Of a stretch of 64,000 nt of DNA, positions 1 through 8,528 are shown one piece after another. Under the pieces are notes generated by a model, which was not told the origin of the DNA, did not search any database, and worked only from the letters and a program-made list of their open reading frames with translations. This DNA comes from Thermoanaerobaculia bacterium (lineage in GTDB: Bacteria; Acidobacteriota; Thermoanaerobaculia; UBA5066): assembly GCA_022071945.1 (NCBI GenBank), contig JAJVIN010000011.1, positions 10,921 through 74,920 of the forward strand, given 5' to 3'. The stretch's first letter is position 1; each line of letters starts with the position of its first letter. A program made the position numbers and the translations under genes.

Positions 1-153
1 TTTCGGCGCTTCCCGGGAAGCCGCGATTTCGGCGCTTCCCGGGAAGCCGCGATTTCGGCGCTTCCCGGGAAGCCGCGATTTCGGCGCTTCCCGGGAAGCC
101 GCGATTTCGGCGCTTCCCGGGAAGCCGCGATTTCGGCGCTTCCCGGGAAGCCG
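1..153. repeat. 26-bp palindromic tandem repeat, about 5.9 copies
   Basis: Five identical 26-bp units begin at 1, 27, 53, 79 and 105 and a 23-bp partial unit at 131. Each carries the perfect 14-bp palindrome GCTTCCCGGGAAGC. The window begins inside the array, so it probably extends further left. The units touch each other with no spacer, so this is not a CRISPR. No open reading frame uses it. The perfect identity of the copies suggests recent slippage or amplification. Possible roles are protein binding or a transcript hairpin array; neither is shown. Confidence 0.95.
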
Positions 154-209
154 GGGACAGCGCTGCGCTTGTCCCCGGCTAATCTCTGATGCCCCTTGGG
201 GGCAAAGGA
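149..209. repeat. Dispersed hairpin element, copy A
   Basis: Perfect 11-bp inverted repeat AGCCGGGGACA/TGTCCCCGGCT (149-159 and 170-180) around a 10-nt loop, followed by TAATCTCTGATGCCCC and a smaller GCCCC/GGGGC hairpin. The same arms recur at 49812-49843, and the whole two-hairpin layout recurs at 49746-49806. It looks like a REP-type short dispersed element. It lies between the tandem array and the nadB terminus. Confidence 0.8.
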
Positions 210-372
210 GGCCTCCGGGCGTGTTTGGCGCGCTGCTTCGAATCTCCGTGCCGAGGGCGTGTTTCGGTTGCCCGGGGCCGCCGGCCAGCGGGGGAAGGGC
301 AGAGATCTCGACCAAGGTCGCACCCGGTTAGATTCCTGCCCTGCCGTGAGCGCACGGAGGGAAAGCCGCTTT
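210..372. other. Noncoding stretch downstream of nadB
   Basis: I see no convincing gene here. Short frames exist on both strands but lack start context and recognisable composition. A CCCGGTTAGATTCC segment near 323 loosely resembles the tail of the hairpin element at 45151. Together with the repeats this makes 1-372 gene-free. Confidence 0.5.
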
Positions 373-1989
373 TCAGTTCTTCCGGTAGTGGGCCCCGCGG
401 GAGACCGGGTTCTTGAGGGCCGCCTGAGCGATCAGGAGCGACGCCCGCACGCCGTGGAAGAGATCGACGATTCCGCGGGAGATCTTCGTCTCGTGGTAGA
501 AGCGGGTCATCCGCTTTTCCATGTCGCGCAGGTCGGCGACGGCGCGGCGCAACCTCTCCGTCGTCCGCACGATGCCGACGTAGTTCCACATCGTGTGGCG
601 AATCGTGGCCCAGTCCTGCTGGACGAGTGCGGGGTCCTCGTTCTCCGCGTTTCCCGGCGCCTTCCAGTCGGGGATCGCCTTGAACATCGATTCGGGGAAG
701 AGCTTGCCGGCCGCGAGGCGCTCGCCGATCGACCGGGCCGAGTGGTAGCCCCACACGAGACCCTCCAGGAGTGAGGTCGACGCGAGGCGGTTGGCTCCAT
801 GCACGCCGGTGCAGCTCGTCTCCCCCACCGCGTACAGGTGGCGAATCGTTGTTCTGCCCTCGAGGTCGGAAAGGACTCCGCCGCAGAAGTAGTGGGCCGA
901 AGGCACGACCGGAATGGGTTCTTTTGCGATGTCGATCCCGAGCGACTCGCAGCGGGCCGCGATCGTCGGGAACCTGTCCCTGATCGAGAGCCCGTTCTTG
1001 GCGTGGTAGTTGTGGGCCAAGTCAAGGTAGACGCAGGGCTCCCCGCGGGTCGTCATCTCCTCGACGATGGCGCGCGTCACGACATCGCGCGGCGCCAGAT
1101 CCTTGCGCTTTGGGTCGTACCGTTCCATGAACGCCTCTCCGGCCCGGTTGATGAGGATGGCTCCCTCGCCCCTGAGGGACTCCGAGATCAGGAAGCCCTC
1201 CGCGTCCTCGTGATAGAGCGTCGTCGGGTGGAACTGGATGTACTCGAGATTCAGGACTGCGGCCCCGGCCCGCTCGGCCATGACGAGACCGTCGCCGATG
1301 GCGTGTTTCGTGTTCGAGGTGTGAAGGAAGAGCCGGCCCACGCCGCCCGTGGCGAGAACGGTGAAATCGGAGAGGACGGTGTGAACGGCGGCTTCCACGT
1401 CGAGGATGTAGGCGCCGAGACAGGGGTCCTGGAGCTGGTACTTCTGATTCACGTCGCTCGAATGGTGGCGGGCGGTGATCAGGTCGATGGCGGAGGCATT
1501 CGTCCAGATGGTGACGTTCTTTTCTCTCTGGACGCGCTCGAGGAGGGCCATCTCGATCGCGTTCCCCGTCGCATCCGCGGCATGGACGATCCGGGCGATG
1601 GAGTGGGCGCCCTCCCGTGTGAAATCGAGTTCTCCCTTTCGTGTCCGCGAAAAGGGGACTCCCGCCTCCTTGATGAGGATCTCCTCGACGACGCGAGGTC
1701 CCTGTTCGGCGAGGAAGCGGACCGCATCCTCGAAGCAAACCCCGGCGCCCGCGCGCAGGATGTCCCGAACGAGCGAGGACGGCGAGTCCTTTTTCCCGAA
1801 GTAGATGATTCCCCCCTGGGCCCAGGCGGTGTTGCAGTCCTCGGGCTTGGCGGCCTTGGTGATCAGGAGCACCTTGATTCCCTGGCGAGCCAGGCAGAGG
1901 GCCGTCGTCAGTCCCGCGACGCCGGACCCGATGACGAGCGCGGGCGTGCGAAAACGCAGGGGGAACTTCTTCGTCACGAGTGACTCCAC
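373..1989 (-). CDS. nadB: L-aspartate oxidase
   Basis: Oxidises L-aspartate to iminoaspartate with FAD, the first step of de novo NAD synthesis in bacteria, feeding quinolinate synthase NadA. The 538-residue protein has the normal family length. The N-terminal dinucleotide motif GSGVAGLTTALCLA sits near residue 22, and the flavoprotein segments NTAWAQGG and HGANRLASTSLLEGLVWG are present, the latter typical of the succinate dehydrogenase/NadB family. The C-terminal helical domain is complete. It starts 4 bp after the nadC stop, so the two are surely one transcript. nadA is not in the window. Confidence 0.96.
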   Translation of the reverse strand: MESLVTKKFPLRFRTPALVIGSGVAGLTTALCLARQGIKVLLITKAAKPEDCNTAWAQGGIIYFGKKDSPSSLVRDILRAGAGVCFEDAVRFLAEQGPRVVEEILIKEAGVPFSRTRKGELDFTREGAHSIARIVHAADATGNAIEMALLERVQREKNVTIWTNASAIDLITARHHSSDVNQKYQLQDPCLGAYILDVEAAVHTVLSDFTVLATGGVGRLFLHTSNTKHAIGDGLVMAERAGAAVLNLEYIQFHPTTLYHEDAEGFLISESLRGEGAILINRAGEAFMERYDPKRKDLAPRDVVTRAIVEEMTTRGEPCVYLDLAHNYHAKNGLSIRDRFPTIAARCESLGIDIAKEPIPVVPSAHYFCGGVLSDLEGRTTIRHLYAVGETSCTGVHGANRLASTSLLEGLVWGYHSARSIGERLAAGKLFPESMFKAIPDWKAPGNAENEDPALVQQDWATIRHTMWNYVGIVRTTERLRRAVADLRDMEKRMTRFYHETKISRGIVDLFHGVRASLLIAQAALKNPVSRGAHYRKN

Positions 1990-1993
1990 AGGC

Positions 1994-2926
1994 TCAGGAA
2001 GAGCGGCGTTTGCCGGCCGGCTGCGAATCGGCGGCGATGGGGCGCGTCTGGACCTGGACGTCGAGGGCGATGTCGATCGCCTTCACCGAGTGAGTGATCG
2101 CACCGACCGAGACGAAGTCGACGCCGGCCAAAGCGGCCTCGCGGGCCCGCTTCGGGTCCATCCGGCCCGAGGCCTCGATCTCGACCCGCCGCTTCTTTTC
2201 CGCCGAATACGCCCGGATCCTCTTCACCGCGGCCTTCGTCTCCTTCGTCGACATGTTGTCGAGCATGATCCGCTCGGCACCCCCGTCGAGAGCCTCGTCC
2301 ACTTCCTGCTGGTTTCGAACCTCGACCTCCAGAAGGAACTTCTTCAGGCCCGGGTTCATCACCCTGAAGTCGGCCGCGCGCCGGGCCGCGTGCCAGACGC
2401 TTCCGGAGCCATCGGCATGGTTGTCCTTGACCAGGAAGGCGTGGGCGAGGCCGAAGCGGTGGTTCTGGCCGCCCCCGCAGCGGACCGCGTAGCGCTCGAA
2501 CAGACGCAACCCGGGCGTCGTCTTGCGCGTGTCCAGGATCTGCGCGCCGGTTCCGGCGACAGCGGAGACGAACGCGTTCGTCGCGGTTGCGATACCCGAG
2601 AGCCGCTGGACCAGATTGAGAGCGGTCCGCTCCCCCGCCAGGACGGTGATCGCGGGTCCCTCGACCTCGGCCAGAACCGTGCCCGGCGCCACCTTCGTGC
2701 CGTCCTCGCAAAGGAGCTTGACGCTCGCCTGCGGGTAGAGGAAGGAGAAGAGCCGCGGCAGGAAGACGAGACCGCAGATGACCGCCTCTTCCCGGCAGAC
2801 CATCTTTCCAGAAACGCGGGCCGCCGGTCCGAACACGGCCAGGGAGGTGATGTCCTCGCCGTCCTCGGCAAACGCACGGGTCAGGAGATCGTCCAGAGCG
2901 AGGGCCAAATCTTTGGAAAGCTTCAC
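1994..2926 (-). CDS. nadC: Nicotinate-nucleotide pyrophosphorylase (quinolinate phosphoribosyltransferase)
   Basis: Converts quinolinate and PRPP to nicotinate mononucleotide, CO2 and pyrophosphate, the committing step of de novo NAD synthesis. The 310-residue protein shows the family blocks in order: GERTALNLVQRLSGIAT, LDTRKTTPGLR, GGGQNHR, KDNH, LLEVEVRN and IMLDN, the last part of the barrel active site. The basic C-terminal extension (AGKRRSS) is unremarkable. It is the promoter-proximal gene of nadC-nadB and is divergent from the S46 peptidase across 96 bp that must hold both promoters. Confidence 0.96.
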   Translation of the reverse strand: MKLSKDLALALDDLLTRAFAEDGEDITSLAVFGPAARVSGKMVCREEAVICGLVFLPRLFSFLYPQASVKLLCEDGTKVAPGTVLAEVEGPAITVLAGERTALNLVQRLSGIATATNAFVSAVAGTGAQILDTRKTTPGLRLFERYAVRCGGGQNHRFGLAHAFLVKDNHADGSGSVWHAARRAADFRVMNPGLKKFLLEVEVRNQQEVDEALDGGAERIMLDNMSTKETKAAVKRIRAYSAEKKRRVEIEASGRMDPKRAREAALAGVDFVSVGAITHSVKAIDIALDVQVQTRPIAADSQPAGKRRSS

Positions 2927-3022
2927 GGACTGGAGATTCTACCGGTTCTTCGGGGGCGGCTCCGCACCCCCTCGCCCCGGCGCATAATTCCGGACGCACG
3001 GTTCTCGTGCTGGAGGATTTCT

Positions 3023-5215
3023 TTGAAGAAGACGTCTCTCTTCACGCTCGCTGCACTTGCGCTCTCGGCGAGCACGCTGGCCCGCGCCGACGAGGGGATG
3101 TGGATGCCCCAGCAGATCCCGGACCTCGCTCCGCGTCTGCGTGAGATCGGCTATTCGGGCGACCCGAAGATCTTCGCGGACCTGACCGGTCACCCGATGG
3201 GGGCCATCGTCTCCCTCGGAGGCTGCAGCGCCTCGTTCGTTTCCCCGGACGGCCTCATCGTGACCAACCACCACTGCGTGCAGGGCTCGCTCCAGTACAA
3301 CTCGACGCCAGAGCGGAACCTGATCGAGAACGGCTACCTCGCCAGGACGAGGGACGAGGAATTGTGGAACGGACCCGGCTCGCGTGTGTTCGTCACCGTC
3401 TCGGTTCGCGAGGTGACGGACCTCGTGACGGGCAACATGCCCAAGAAGAAGGGCAAGGAGCTCCCTCCCCGGGAGCGTTACGACGTCCTCGAGCGCCGGA
3501 TCAAGGATCTGACCGCCGCATGCGAAAAGAGCGGCCTGCGCTGCAACATCCAGTCGTTCTTCGAGGGACTCAAGTACTTTGAGCTCGGTCTGATGGAGAT
3601 CAACGACGTTCGCCTCGTCTACGCGCCTCCGGCCGGGATCGGCAATTACGGCGGGGAGACGGACAACTGGCAGTGGCCCCGCCACACCGGCGACTTCTCC
3701 TTCTACCGCGCCTATGTCGGCAAGGATGGCAAGCCCGCCCCGTATGCCAAGGACAACGTCCCGTACAAGCCCAAGCACTTCCTCAAGGTCTCGGCGGCGG
3801 GCGCGAACCCCGGCGACCTCATCCTCGTCGCGGGCTACCCCGGCCGGACGTTCCGCCACGAGACCTTCGCCGAGGTGAAGGAACGGACCGAGTGGACGCT
3901 GCCCCGAGGAATCGCCCGCTCGAAGGAAACCCTCGCCATCCTCGACGAGGTCACGAGGAACAACAAGGAGCTCGAGATCAAGGCCGAGCCGCGCAAGCGC
4001 GGCCTCAACAATGGCCTCACGAAGAACCAGGGCGTCCTCCAAGGATTGATCAAGGGTGGTCTGCTCGCCGAGAAGGAAGCCCGGGAAAAGGCCCTTCTCG
4101 ACTGGATCGCCGCCGAGCCGGGCCGCAAGACGCAGTACGGCGACATCTTCCCGGCGCTTTCCGCGATGCAAGCCGAGCAGGAGAAGACCCGGGAGCGCGA
4201 TTCGACGTTCTACGCGCTCTACCGATCGGCCGAGCTCCTCAACGCGGCCGACGACGCCTACCGCCTCGCTCTCGAGAAGCCCAAGAAGGACGCCGATCGC
4301 GATCCGGCCTACCAGGAGAGGAACTGGAAGAGGCTCCGCGAACGCTTCGAGCGGATGCAGAAATCGTACGCGCCCGAGCTCGACAAGGCTCTCTTGCGCT
4401 ACATCATGATGGAGGGCGCGGGCCTTCCCGCCGGCGTGAGGATCGATCCGCTCGACAAGCTCGTCGGCCTCTCCGCCGGGCTCGCGAAGGAAGAGGCTCG
4501 GAAGAAGATCGATGCCTTCCTCGAGGCGACGTATTCAAAGACGTCCCTCGGCAAGCCAGAAGTCCGGCTCGCGCTCCTCGAAAAGAGCGCGGCGGAGATC
4601 GCGAAGATGGACGACCCCGTCGTGAAGCTCGCCCTCGCCCTGCACCCGATGGCCGAGGCCCTCAGAGAGAAGGAGAAGGAGCGCGTCGGCCAGCGCTCGA
4701 TCCTCAGACCGAGACACATGCAGGCCCTCCTCGCCAAGGAAGGGGGACTCGTCGCTCCCGACGCCAATTCCACCCTTCGCGTGACGTTCGGCCGCGTCAT
4801 GGGCGTCGACTCCAAGGACGGGATCACCTTCAAGCCTCAGACCACGCTTCAGGGCGTTCTCGACAAGCACACGGGCAAGGACGAGTTCGACGCGACCCAG
4901 AAGCTCCTCGACGCCGCGAAGGCCCTCAGGGCCGGCAAGAAGACTCCCTACTTCGACGCCAGGCTGAAAGACGTGCCCGTCAACTTCCTCTCCGACGTCG
5001 ACACGACGGGCGGCAACTCCGGCTCCGCGGTCCTCAACCAGAAGGGTGAGCTGATCGGCCTCCTGTTCGACGGCACATACGAAACCGTCGCATCCGATTT
5101 CCTCTTCGACAAGAAGAAGACGAGATCGATCCAGGTCGACAGCCGCTACATGCTCTGGGTCATGACCGAGGTCGACGGGGCCCGCCACCTCGTCGAGGAG
5201 ATGGGTATCAAGTAG
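3023..5215 (+). CDS. S46-family dipeptidyl peptidase (DPP7-like), secreted
   Basis: A 730-residue exported serine peptidase that releases dipeptides from oligopeptides in the periplasm. The open frame extends far upstream antisense to nadB/nadC, but the real start is TTG at 3023: GGAGG lies 6-7 bp before it and the product begins with a signal peptide (KKTSLFTLAALALSASTLARA). Triad regions: TNHHC near residue 83, DNWQWPRHTGDF near 220 and TTGGNSGSAVLN near the C terminus. Eighteen residues after the catalytic Ser is Gly (FDG), as I recall for DPP7 (hydrophobic P1), whereas DPP11 has Arg. It implies peptide or protein catabolism. A strong hairpin follows the stop. Confidence 0.93.
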   Translation: MKKTSLFTLAALALSASTLARADEGMWMPQQIPDLAPRLREIGYSGDPKIFADLTGHPMGAIVSLGGCSASFVSPDGLIVTNHHCVQGSLQYNSTPERNLIENGYLARTRDEELWNGPGSRVFVTVSVREVTDLVTGNMPKKKGKELPPRERYDVLERRIKDLTAACEKSGLRCNIQSFFEGLKYFELGLMEINDVRLVYAPPAGIGNYGGETDNWQWPRHTGDFSFYRAYVGKDGKPAPYAKDNVPYKPKHFLKVSAAGANPGDLILVAGYPGRTFRHETFAEVKERTEWTLPRGIARSKETLAILDEVTRNNKELEIKAEPRKRGLNNGLTKNQGVLQGLIKGGLLAEKEAREKALLDWIAAEPGRKTQYGDIFPALSAMQAEQEKTRERDSTFYALYRSAELLNAADDAYRLALEKPKKDADRDPAYQERNWKRLRERFERMQKSYAPELDKALLRYIMMEGAGLPAGVRIDPLDKLVGLSAGLAKEEARKKIDAFLEATYSKTSLGKPEVRLALLEKSAAEIAKMDDPVVKLALALHPMAEALREKEKERVGQRSILRPRHMQALLAKEGGLVAPDANSTLRVTFGRVMGVDSKDGITFKPQTTLQGVLDKHTGKDEFDATQKLLDAAKALRAGKKTPYFDARLKDVPVNFLSDVDTTGGNSGSAVLNQKGELIGLLFDGTYETVASDFLFDKKKTRSIQVDSRYMLWVMTEVDGARHLVEEMGIK

Positions 5216-5254
5216 GCTTCTTCGTTCCCGGCCGGCCAGACGTGGCTGTCCCGT

Positions 5255-5296
5255 CTCGCGCCCCCTCTTTCGATTCCGCGAAGGAGGGGGCGCGAG
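5255..5296 (+). terminator. Hairpin downstream of the S46 peptidase gene
   Basis: Eighteen-bp arms (5255-5272 and 5279-5296) starting CTCGCGCCCCCT, with one mismatch and a 6-nt loop, 40 bp after the stop. There is no T tract, so intrinsic termination is uncertain; it may serve as a transcript 3' end or separate the peptidase from convergent vapC. Confidence 0.5.
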
Positions 5297-5371
5297 GTTC
5301 TGGGGGTATCAGGTTGCCGGAACCGTTCGAAATGGCGGCTCGACCAAGATCGCGGCCGAGGCCCGCTCGCC

Positions 5372-5773
5372 TCACGTCCTCCAATTCTCGATCAGGAGAC
5401 CCTCTATCCTCTCGAACTCGGACGTGTTGTCCGTGACCAAGACCAAGCCTTCGGCAAGAGCCTGTGCCGCGATCAGCATGTCGTTGGGTCCAATCGGCGA
5501 GCCTGCCCGTTCCAGCAAGGTCCTGAGCCTCCCGTAAGCCGCCGCGGCCTCTCTGTCGAAATCCAGCGTGGCAACGTCGTCCAGAAAACGATGGAGCGCC
5601 AAGTGATTCGCCTCCGGCCGCGCGCTCTTGTCAGCACCATAACGCAGCTCGGCAACCGCGATCGCACTGACGCGCACCTCGCCAGGAGCCGTGGCCAGCA
5701 GCCGCTCGACGACTCGGGGGTAACGCCCCGTCAAGAAGTCAACACAGACATTCGTGTCGAGAAGGTAGCTCAC
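5372..5773 (-). CDS. vapC: VapC-type PIN-domain ribonuclease toxin
   Basis: A 133-residue PIN nuclease of normal VapC length, predicted to cleave RNA with Mg2+. The acidic residues expected for the active site are visible: D6 in LLDTNV, E in VAELRYG, D in NDMLIAAQA and D in LVTDN. Its ATG overlaps the antitoxin stop by 4 bp (ATGA), the usual translational coupling. Targets cannot be told from sequence. It appears intact, so the pair is probably functional. Confidence 0.93.
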   Translation of the reverse strand: MSYLLDTNVCVDFLTGRYPRVVERLLATAPGEVRVSAIAVAELRYGADKSARPEANHLALHRFLDDVATLDFDREAAAAYGRLRTLLERAGSPIGPNDMLIAAQALAEGLVLVTDNTSEFERIEGLLIENWRT

Positions 5774-6021
5774 CTCTTCCCATCCAGATCGGGACCCATC
5801 TCGACGGGCGGCGGGTCTTCGGGGTACGGGAAGGCCTCCGCGGCTCCCGCCAGATGCCGGAAGGACTCACTCCATTGAGCCTTTCTGGGTTGCAGGATAA
5901 CTCGTTGCCCGTCACGGTAGATGAGGACTTCTGTCTCGTCAGCGAAGCGATACTTTTTCGGAAGTCGCACAGCCTGGCTGCCACCGCTCACGAAGATCTT
6001 CGCAATGTCTGCCATCCTCAT
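5770..6021 (-). CDS. vapB: VapB-type antitoxin (AbrB/SpoVT DNA-binding fold)
   Basis: An 83-residue antitoxin. The N-terminal half (KIFVSGGSQAVRLPKKYRF, then EVLIYRDGQRVILQP) is the swapped-hairpin AbrB domain that binds the operator. The C-terminal tail (PYPEDPPPVEMGPDLDGKR) is the acidic/proline segment expected to wrap the toxin. Two ATGs are possible, 6021 and 6015; the second has a G-rich stretch at better spacing. The pair is expected to repress itself through the AT-rich stretch just upstream. Confidence 0.9.
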   Translation of the reverse strand: MRMADIAKIFVSGGSQAVRLPKKYRFADETEVLIYRDGQRVILQPRKAQWSESFRHLAGAAEAFPYPEDPPPVEMGPDLDGKR

Positions 6022-6028
6022 CCCCCCA

Positions 6029-6064
6029 CAAAAGTATATATCAACTATATCTATGAACTATCGA
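6029..6064 (-). promoter_or_regulatory. Probable vapBC promoter/operator
   Basis: A strikingly AT-rich island in GC-rich DNA immediately upstream of vapB. On the minus strand it holds TATACT (6038-6033), a good -10, preceded by the imperfect direct repeats GATATAGTT and GATATATAC that could bind VapB. No good -35 is visible. The -10 is so close to the start codon that the mRNA leader would be very short. Confidence 0.4.
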
Positions 6065-6242
6065 GAAGGGTTTCGTGGGATCTCCCGTCGCGGGAGCCGG
6101 ATCGTGATCTCGGTTCCCGCGCCGGCGGCTCGGCCCGCCACACCTGTCCTTCACGGACCCCCAGAACTCCGCCTTTGCGGGCCGTCGAGCCGTTGTGCCG
6201 GCCAGTATAGGCCTCTCGACCTTGAACACGGACCGCAGGTCC

Positions 6243-7292
6243 CTACTCCAGAGGCTCGAGCCGTCCGTCCGCAAGACCCCGGAAGGGCTTGCCCTTCTCG
6301 AGCCGCAGGACTTGGCCGGGCTTTCCGTCCTTCAGGCCGGCATCGACGGCCAGAACTTTCCCACCGTGGAGGGCGGTCACGGCGTCCACTGTTGTGTGTC
6401 CCACGACGACCCTGCGGACGCCGAAGACCGCGAGGCCCCGGACGATGTCTTCCACCGTGGCGTCGGGCCGCTTCTTTTCGGCTCCGGGGACGAGACCGCG
6501 ATACCAGAAGGGGCCATCCGTGCCGAGATGGAAGAGCTTCTCCGGTAGATCCAGCTCCTCTCGAACCGCTCGATTGACGGAAGCGACGGTGGGCTCACGA
6601 TCCAGAAGCGCCGGTGAGAAGCCTCCGTGCACGAAGAGGACGTCCCCGAGACGCAGCAACGCGGCACGGCTGCGCAGCCAGCGTCCCAGCTCGGTCTTGG
6701 GTCCGTAAAGCGCGGCCACGCCCCCTTCCAGACCTGCCCAGGCGGTGGTGTATTTCGCATGCAGGTACCGCTGATCCCCGCGCATCACCATCGTCTCGTG
6801 GTTCCCCAGGAGGACGTGCACGCGCCCGCCAGCCTTTCTCGCCTGTTGCTCGAGGCCGTGGAGAAGCCACAGCAGCTCCGTCTGACCCTCGCCGCGGTCC
6901 ATGATGTCCCCGGCCACGACGAGGTTGCCCTTCCCGAAACCCCAGCGCAGGCCGGAACGCAAGACTCCGTGCGCCTCGAGCAGGGCCACCGCTCCCGCCC
7001 AGTTGCCGTGGAGGTCGCTGAGGACGCAGACCCTGGCGGGCAGAGGCAGATCGTCCTCGGCAGCTTCAGGCGGTTCCGGACGGAGGCGAATCTCGGGGAG
7101 ACCCTCGAGCGCGAGACGGTAGGGCGGCGGGAGGGGCGTACGGGTGATTCGTCCCTCCCGGGACCAGAGGACCTCGGCCTCTGGCCCGTCCCACAACACA
7201 TGGGGCCCGTCCGTGCCGGGTTTCGGCGTCTGGGCGGCCAGGGGCAAGACCAGCAGGGCAACGAGGAGGGGGCGGAGGAGACGCTGGAGCAT
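6243..7292 (-). CDS. Exported PPP-family metallophosphatase (Shewanella-like type)
   Basis: A 349-residue protein with a signal peptide (LLRPLLVALLVLPLAAQ). The two-metal phosphoesterase motifs follow in order: SDLHGN at 92-97 (Ser replaces the usual Gly of GDxHG), GDIMDRG at 128-134, GNHE at 163-166, then VHGG and VVGHTTV. Motif order and spacing match the PPP serine/threonine phosphatase superfamily, particularly the bacterial Shewanella-like branch. It acts outside the cytoplasm if the signal is real. Its substrate (phosphoprotein or small phosphoester) is unknown. It stands alone between vapBC and the membrane mannosyltransferase gene. Confidence 0.82.
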   Translation of the reverse strand: MLQRLLRPLLVALLVLPLAAQTPKPGTDGPHVLWDGPEAEVLWSREGRITRTPLPPPYRLALEGLPEIRLRPEPPEAAEDDLPLPARVCVLSDLHGNWAGAVALLEAHGVLRSGLRWGFGKGNLVVAGDIMDRGEGQTELLWLLHGLEQQARKAGGRVHVLLGNHETMVMRGDQRYLHAKYTTAWAGLEGGVAALYGPKTELGRWLRSRAALLRLGDVLFVHGGFSPALLDREPTVASVNRAVREELDLPEKLFHLGTDGPFWYRGLVPGAEKKRPDATVEDIVRGLAVFGVRRVVVGHTTVDAVTALHGGKVLAVDAGLKDGKPGQVLRLEKGKPFRGLADGRLEPLE

Positions 7293-7328
7293 CCCTGCAT
7301 CCTACGCAGACACGGCCCTCACCTCTCA

Positions 7329-8510
7329 TCAAACGACAATCTTGGAGCCGTTAACCCAGAACGCCATGAGAAAGCCCTGCAGCAGGGCCAGTGCGAGCGC
7401 CAGTAATGACTCCACTTCGCGCCTGGCGCTCAGCCTCGCCAGAAGTATCGACACAGGAAACACTGACAGAGCATACCTTGGCATCGACACGAGACTTGTA
7501 CTCAGCGGAACGAGGAGGAATGTCAGTGACATGATGAAGTAGGAAAGCTCCAGTTTCCTCAGTGATGAGACAAGCAACAACAGGATTACTAGGCTCATTA
7601 CGCCCGCGAAGACGCTCGACACGTCTGCCGAGAAGATGCCACCGAGCAGGACTGTTATGGGTGATCGCAACTCACGGCCCCATGATGATTGTATCCGGGC
7701 GAACGCGAGCCAATCCCCGGTCAACCTGAAGTTGTACCACGAGAAAGCGGCCATTCCAGAGGGCACCAACAGGATCCAGGCCGCAGCGATCTTCGGTGCC
7801 TCAGTAGACCGCTTACAGCGCAACAAATAGTCAACCAGTAGCGGCACGACCAAGAAAGCGCCCACCGATCGCGTCAAGGCGGCACCGACGCCGGCGGCGC
7901 TTGCCGCCGCGAACCTGCCATTCCTAAGCAGCAAGAACGCCGCCAGCACGAGGCTGATGAACAATGACTCCGAGAATACCCCGGAAAGAACGAAGGAAGT
8001 GGGAAACAGCATAAAGAAGCGGACAGCCCGCATGGCGGTGTCCTCGTCGTCAGATTCCCGAACCAGGAAGAACAGCAGAACACAAGAGATCAGAAGACAG
8101 ACGTTCGATATGACGATGCCGGCCACGAAGGGGCCACCCAGGAATCTCCCCACCCATCGCATGAGTAGCGGATAGAGAGGGAAGAACGCGTAGTTCGCCT
8201 GGGCGGCGATCGCCGCTTCCGCGCGCTCGACGGGTGAGTACCCTAGGACGGCAATGTCCAGATACCAGCCAGAATCCCAGACGCCCCAGATGCTGAGCCA
8301 CACGGATGAAGAGTAGGTCCAGGGATAGGGTTCGCTTCGCAGTGGATCGACAAGAAGGCGAGAGGCCACGCCTATCAGTAGGAGCACTGCGCGCGAGAAG
8401 CCCACGAACGCCACCAGCCAGAGGAGTTTCTTCATAACGGCAACCCGGCCCGTCGTCTGCTTCCATAGCATGACGAACGAGAGTCGCCTCGATCTATCCC
8501 GCCAGTTCAT
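7329..8510 (-). CDS. Integral-membrane mannosyltransferase of the PIG-V type
   Basis: A 393-residue protein with about nine or ten hydrophobic segments. The first large loop holds WGVWDSGWYLDIAVLGYS, with the Asp and aromatic residues typical of GT-C/PIG-V-like mannosyltransferases, and the second loop holds NYAFFPLYPLLMRWVGR. Such enzymes move mannose from a polyprenyl-phosphate donor onto a lipid or protein acceptor on the outer face of the membrane. The start at 8510 has GGAGG 11 bp upstream; an internal ATG at 8435 (MKKLLWLV) is an alternative. It follows the orphan secreted protein by 18 bp and is visibly lower in GC than the flanks. Confidence 0.75.
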   Translation of the reverse strand: MNWRDRSRRLSFVMLWKQTTGRVAVMKKLLWLVAFVGFSRAVLLLIGVASRLLVDPLRSEPYPWTYSSSVWLSIWGVWDSGWYLDIAVLGYSPVERAEAAIAAQANYAFFPLYPLLMRWVGRFLGGPFVAGIVISNVCLLISCVLLFFLVRESDDEDTAMRAVRFFMLFPTSFVLSGVFSESLFISLVLAAFLLLRNGRFAAASAAGVGAALTRSVGAFLVVPLLVDYLLRCKRSTEAPKIAAAWILLVPSGMAAFSWYNFRLTGDWLAFARIQSSWGRELRSPITVLLGGIFSADVSSVFAGVMSLVILLLLVSSLRKLELSYFIMSLTFLLVPLSTSLVSMPRYALSVFPVSILLARLSARREVESLLALALALLQGFLMAFWVNGSKIVV

Positions 8511-8528
8511 GCAGGACGCAGCCTCCTA

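Noticed and set aside
1-153. CRISPR array
   Set aside because: Units are contiguous with no spacers, and no cas genes are present in the window.
1805-3022. N-terminal extension of the S46 peptidase frame
   Set aside because: It lies antisense to nadB and nadC; the TTG at 3023 has a ribosome binding site and a signal peptide directly after it.
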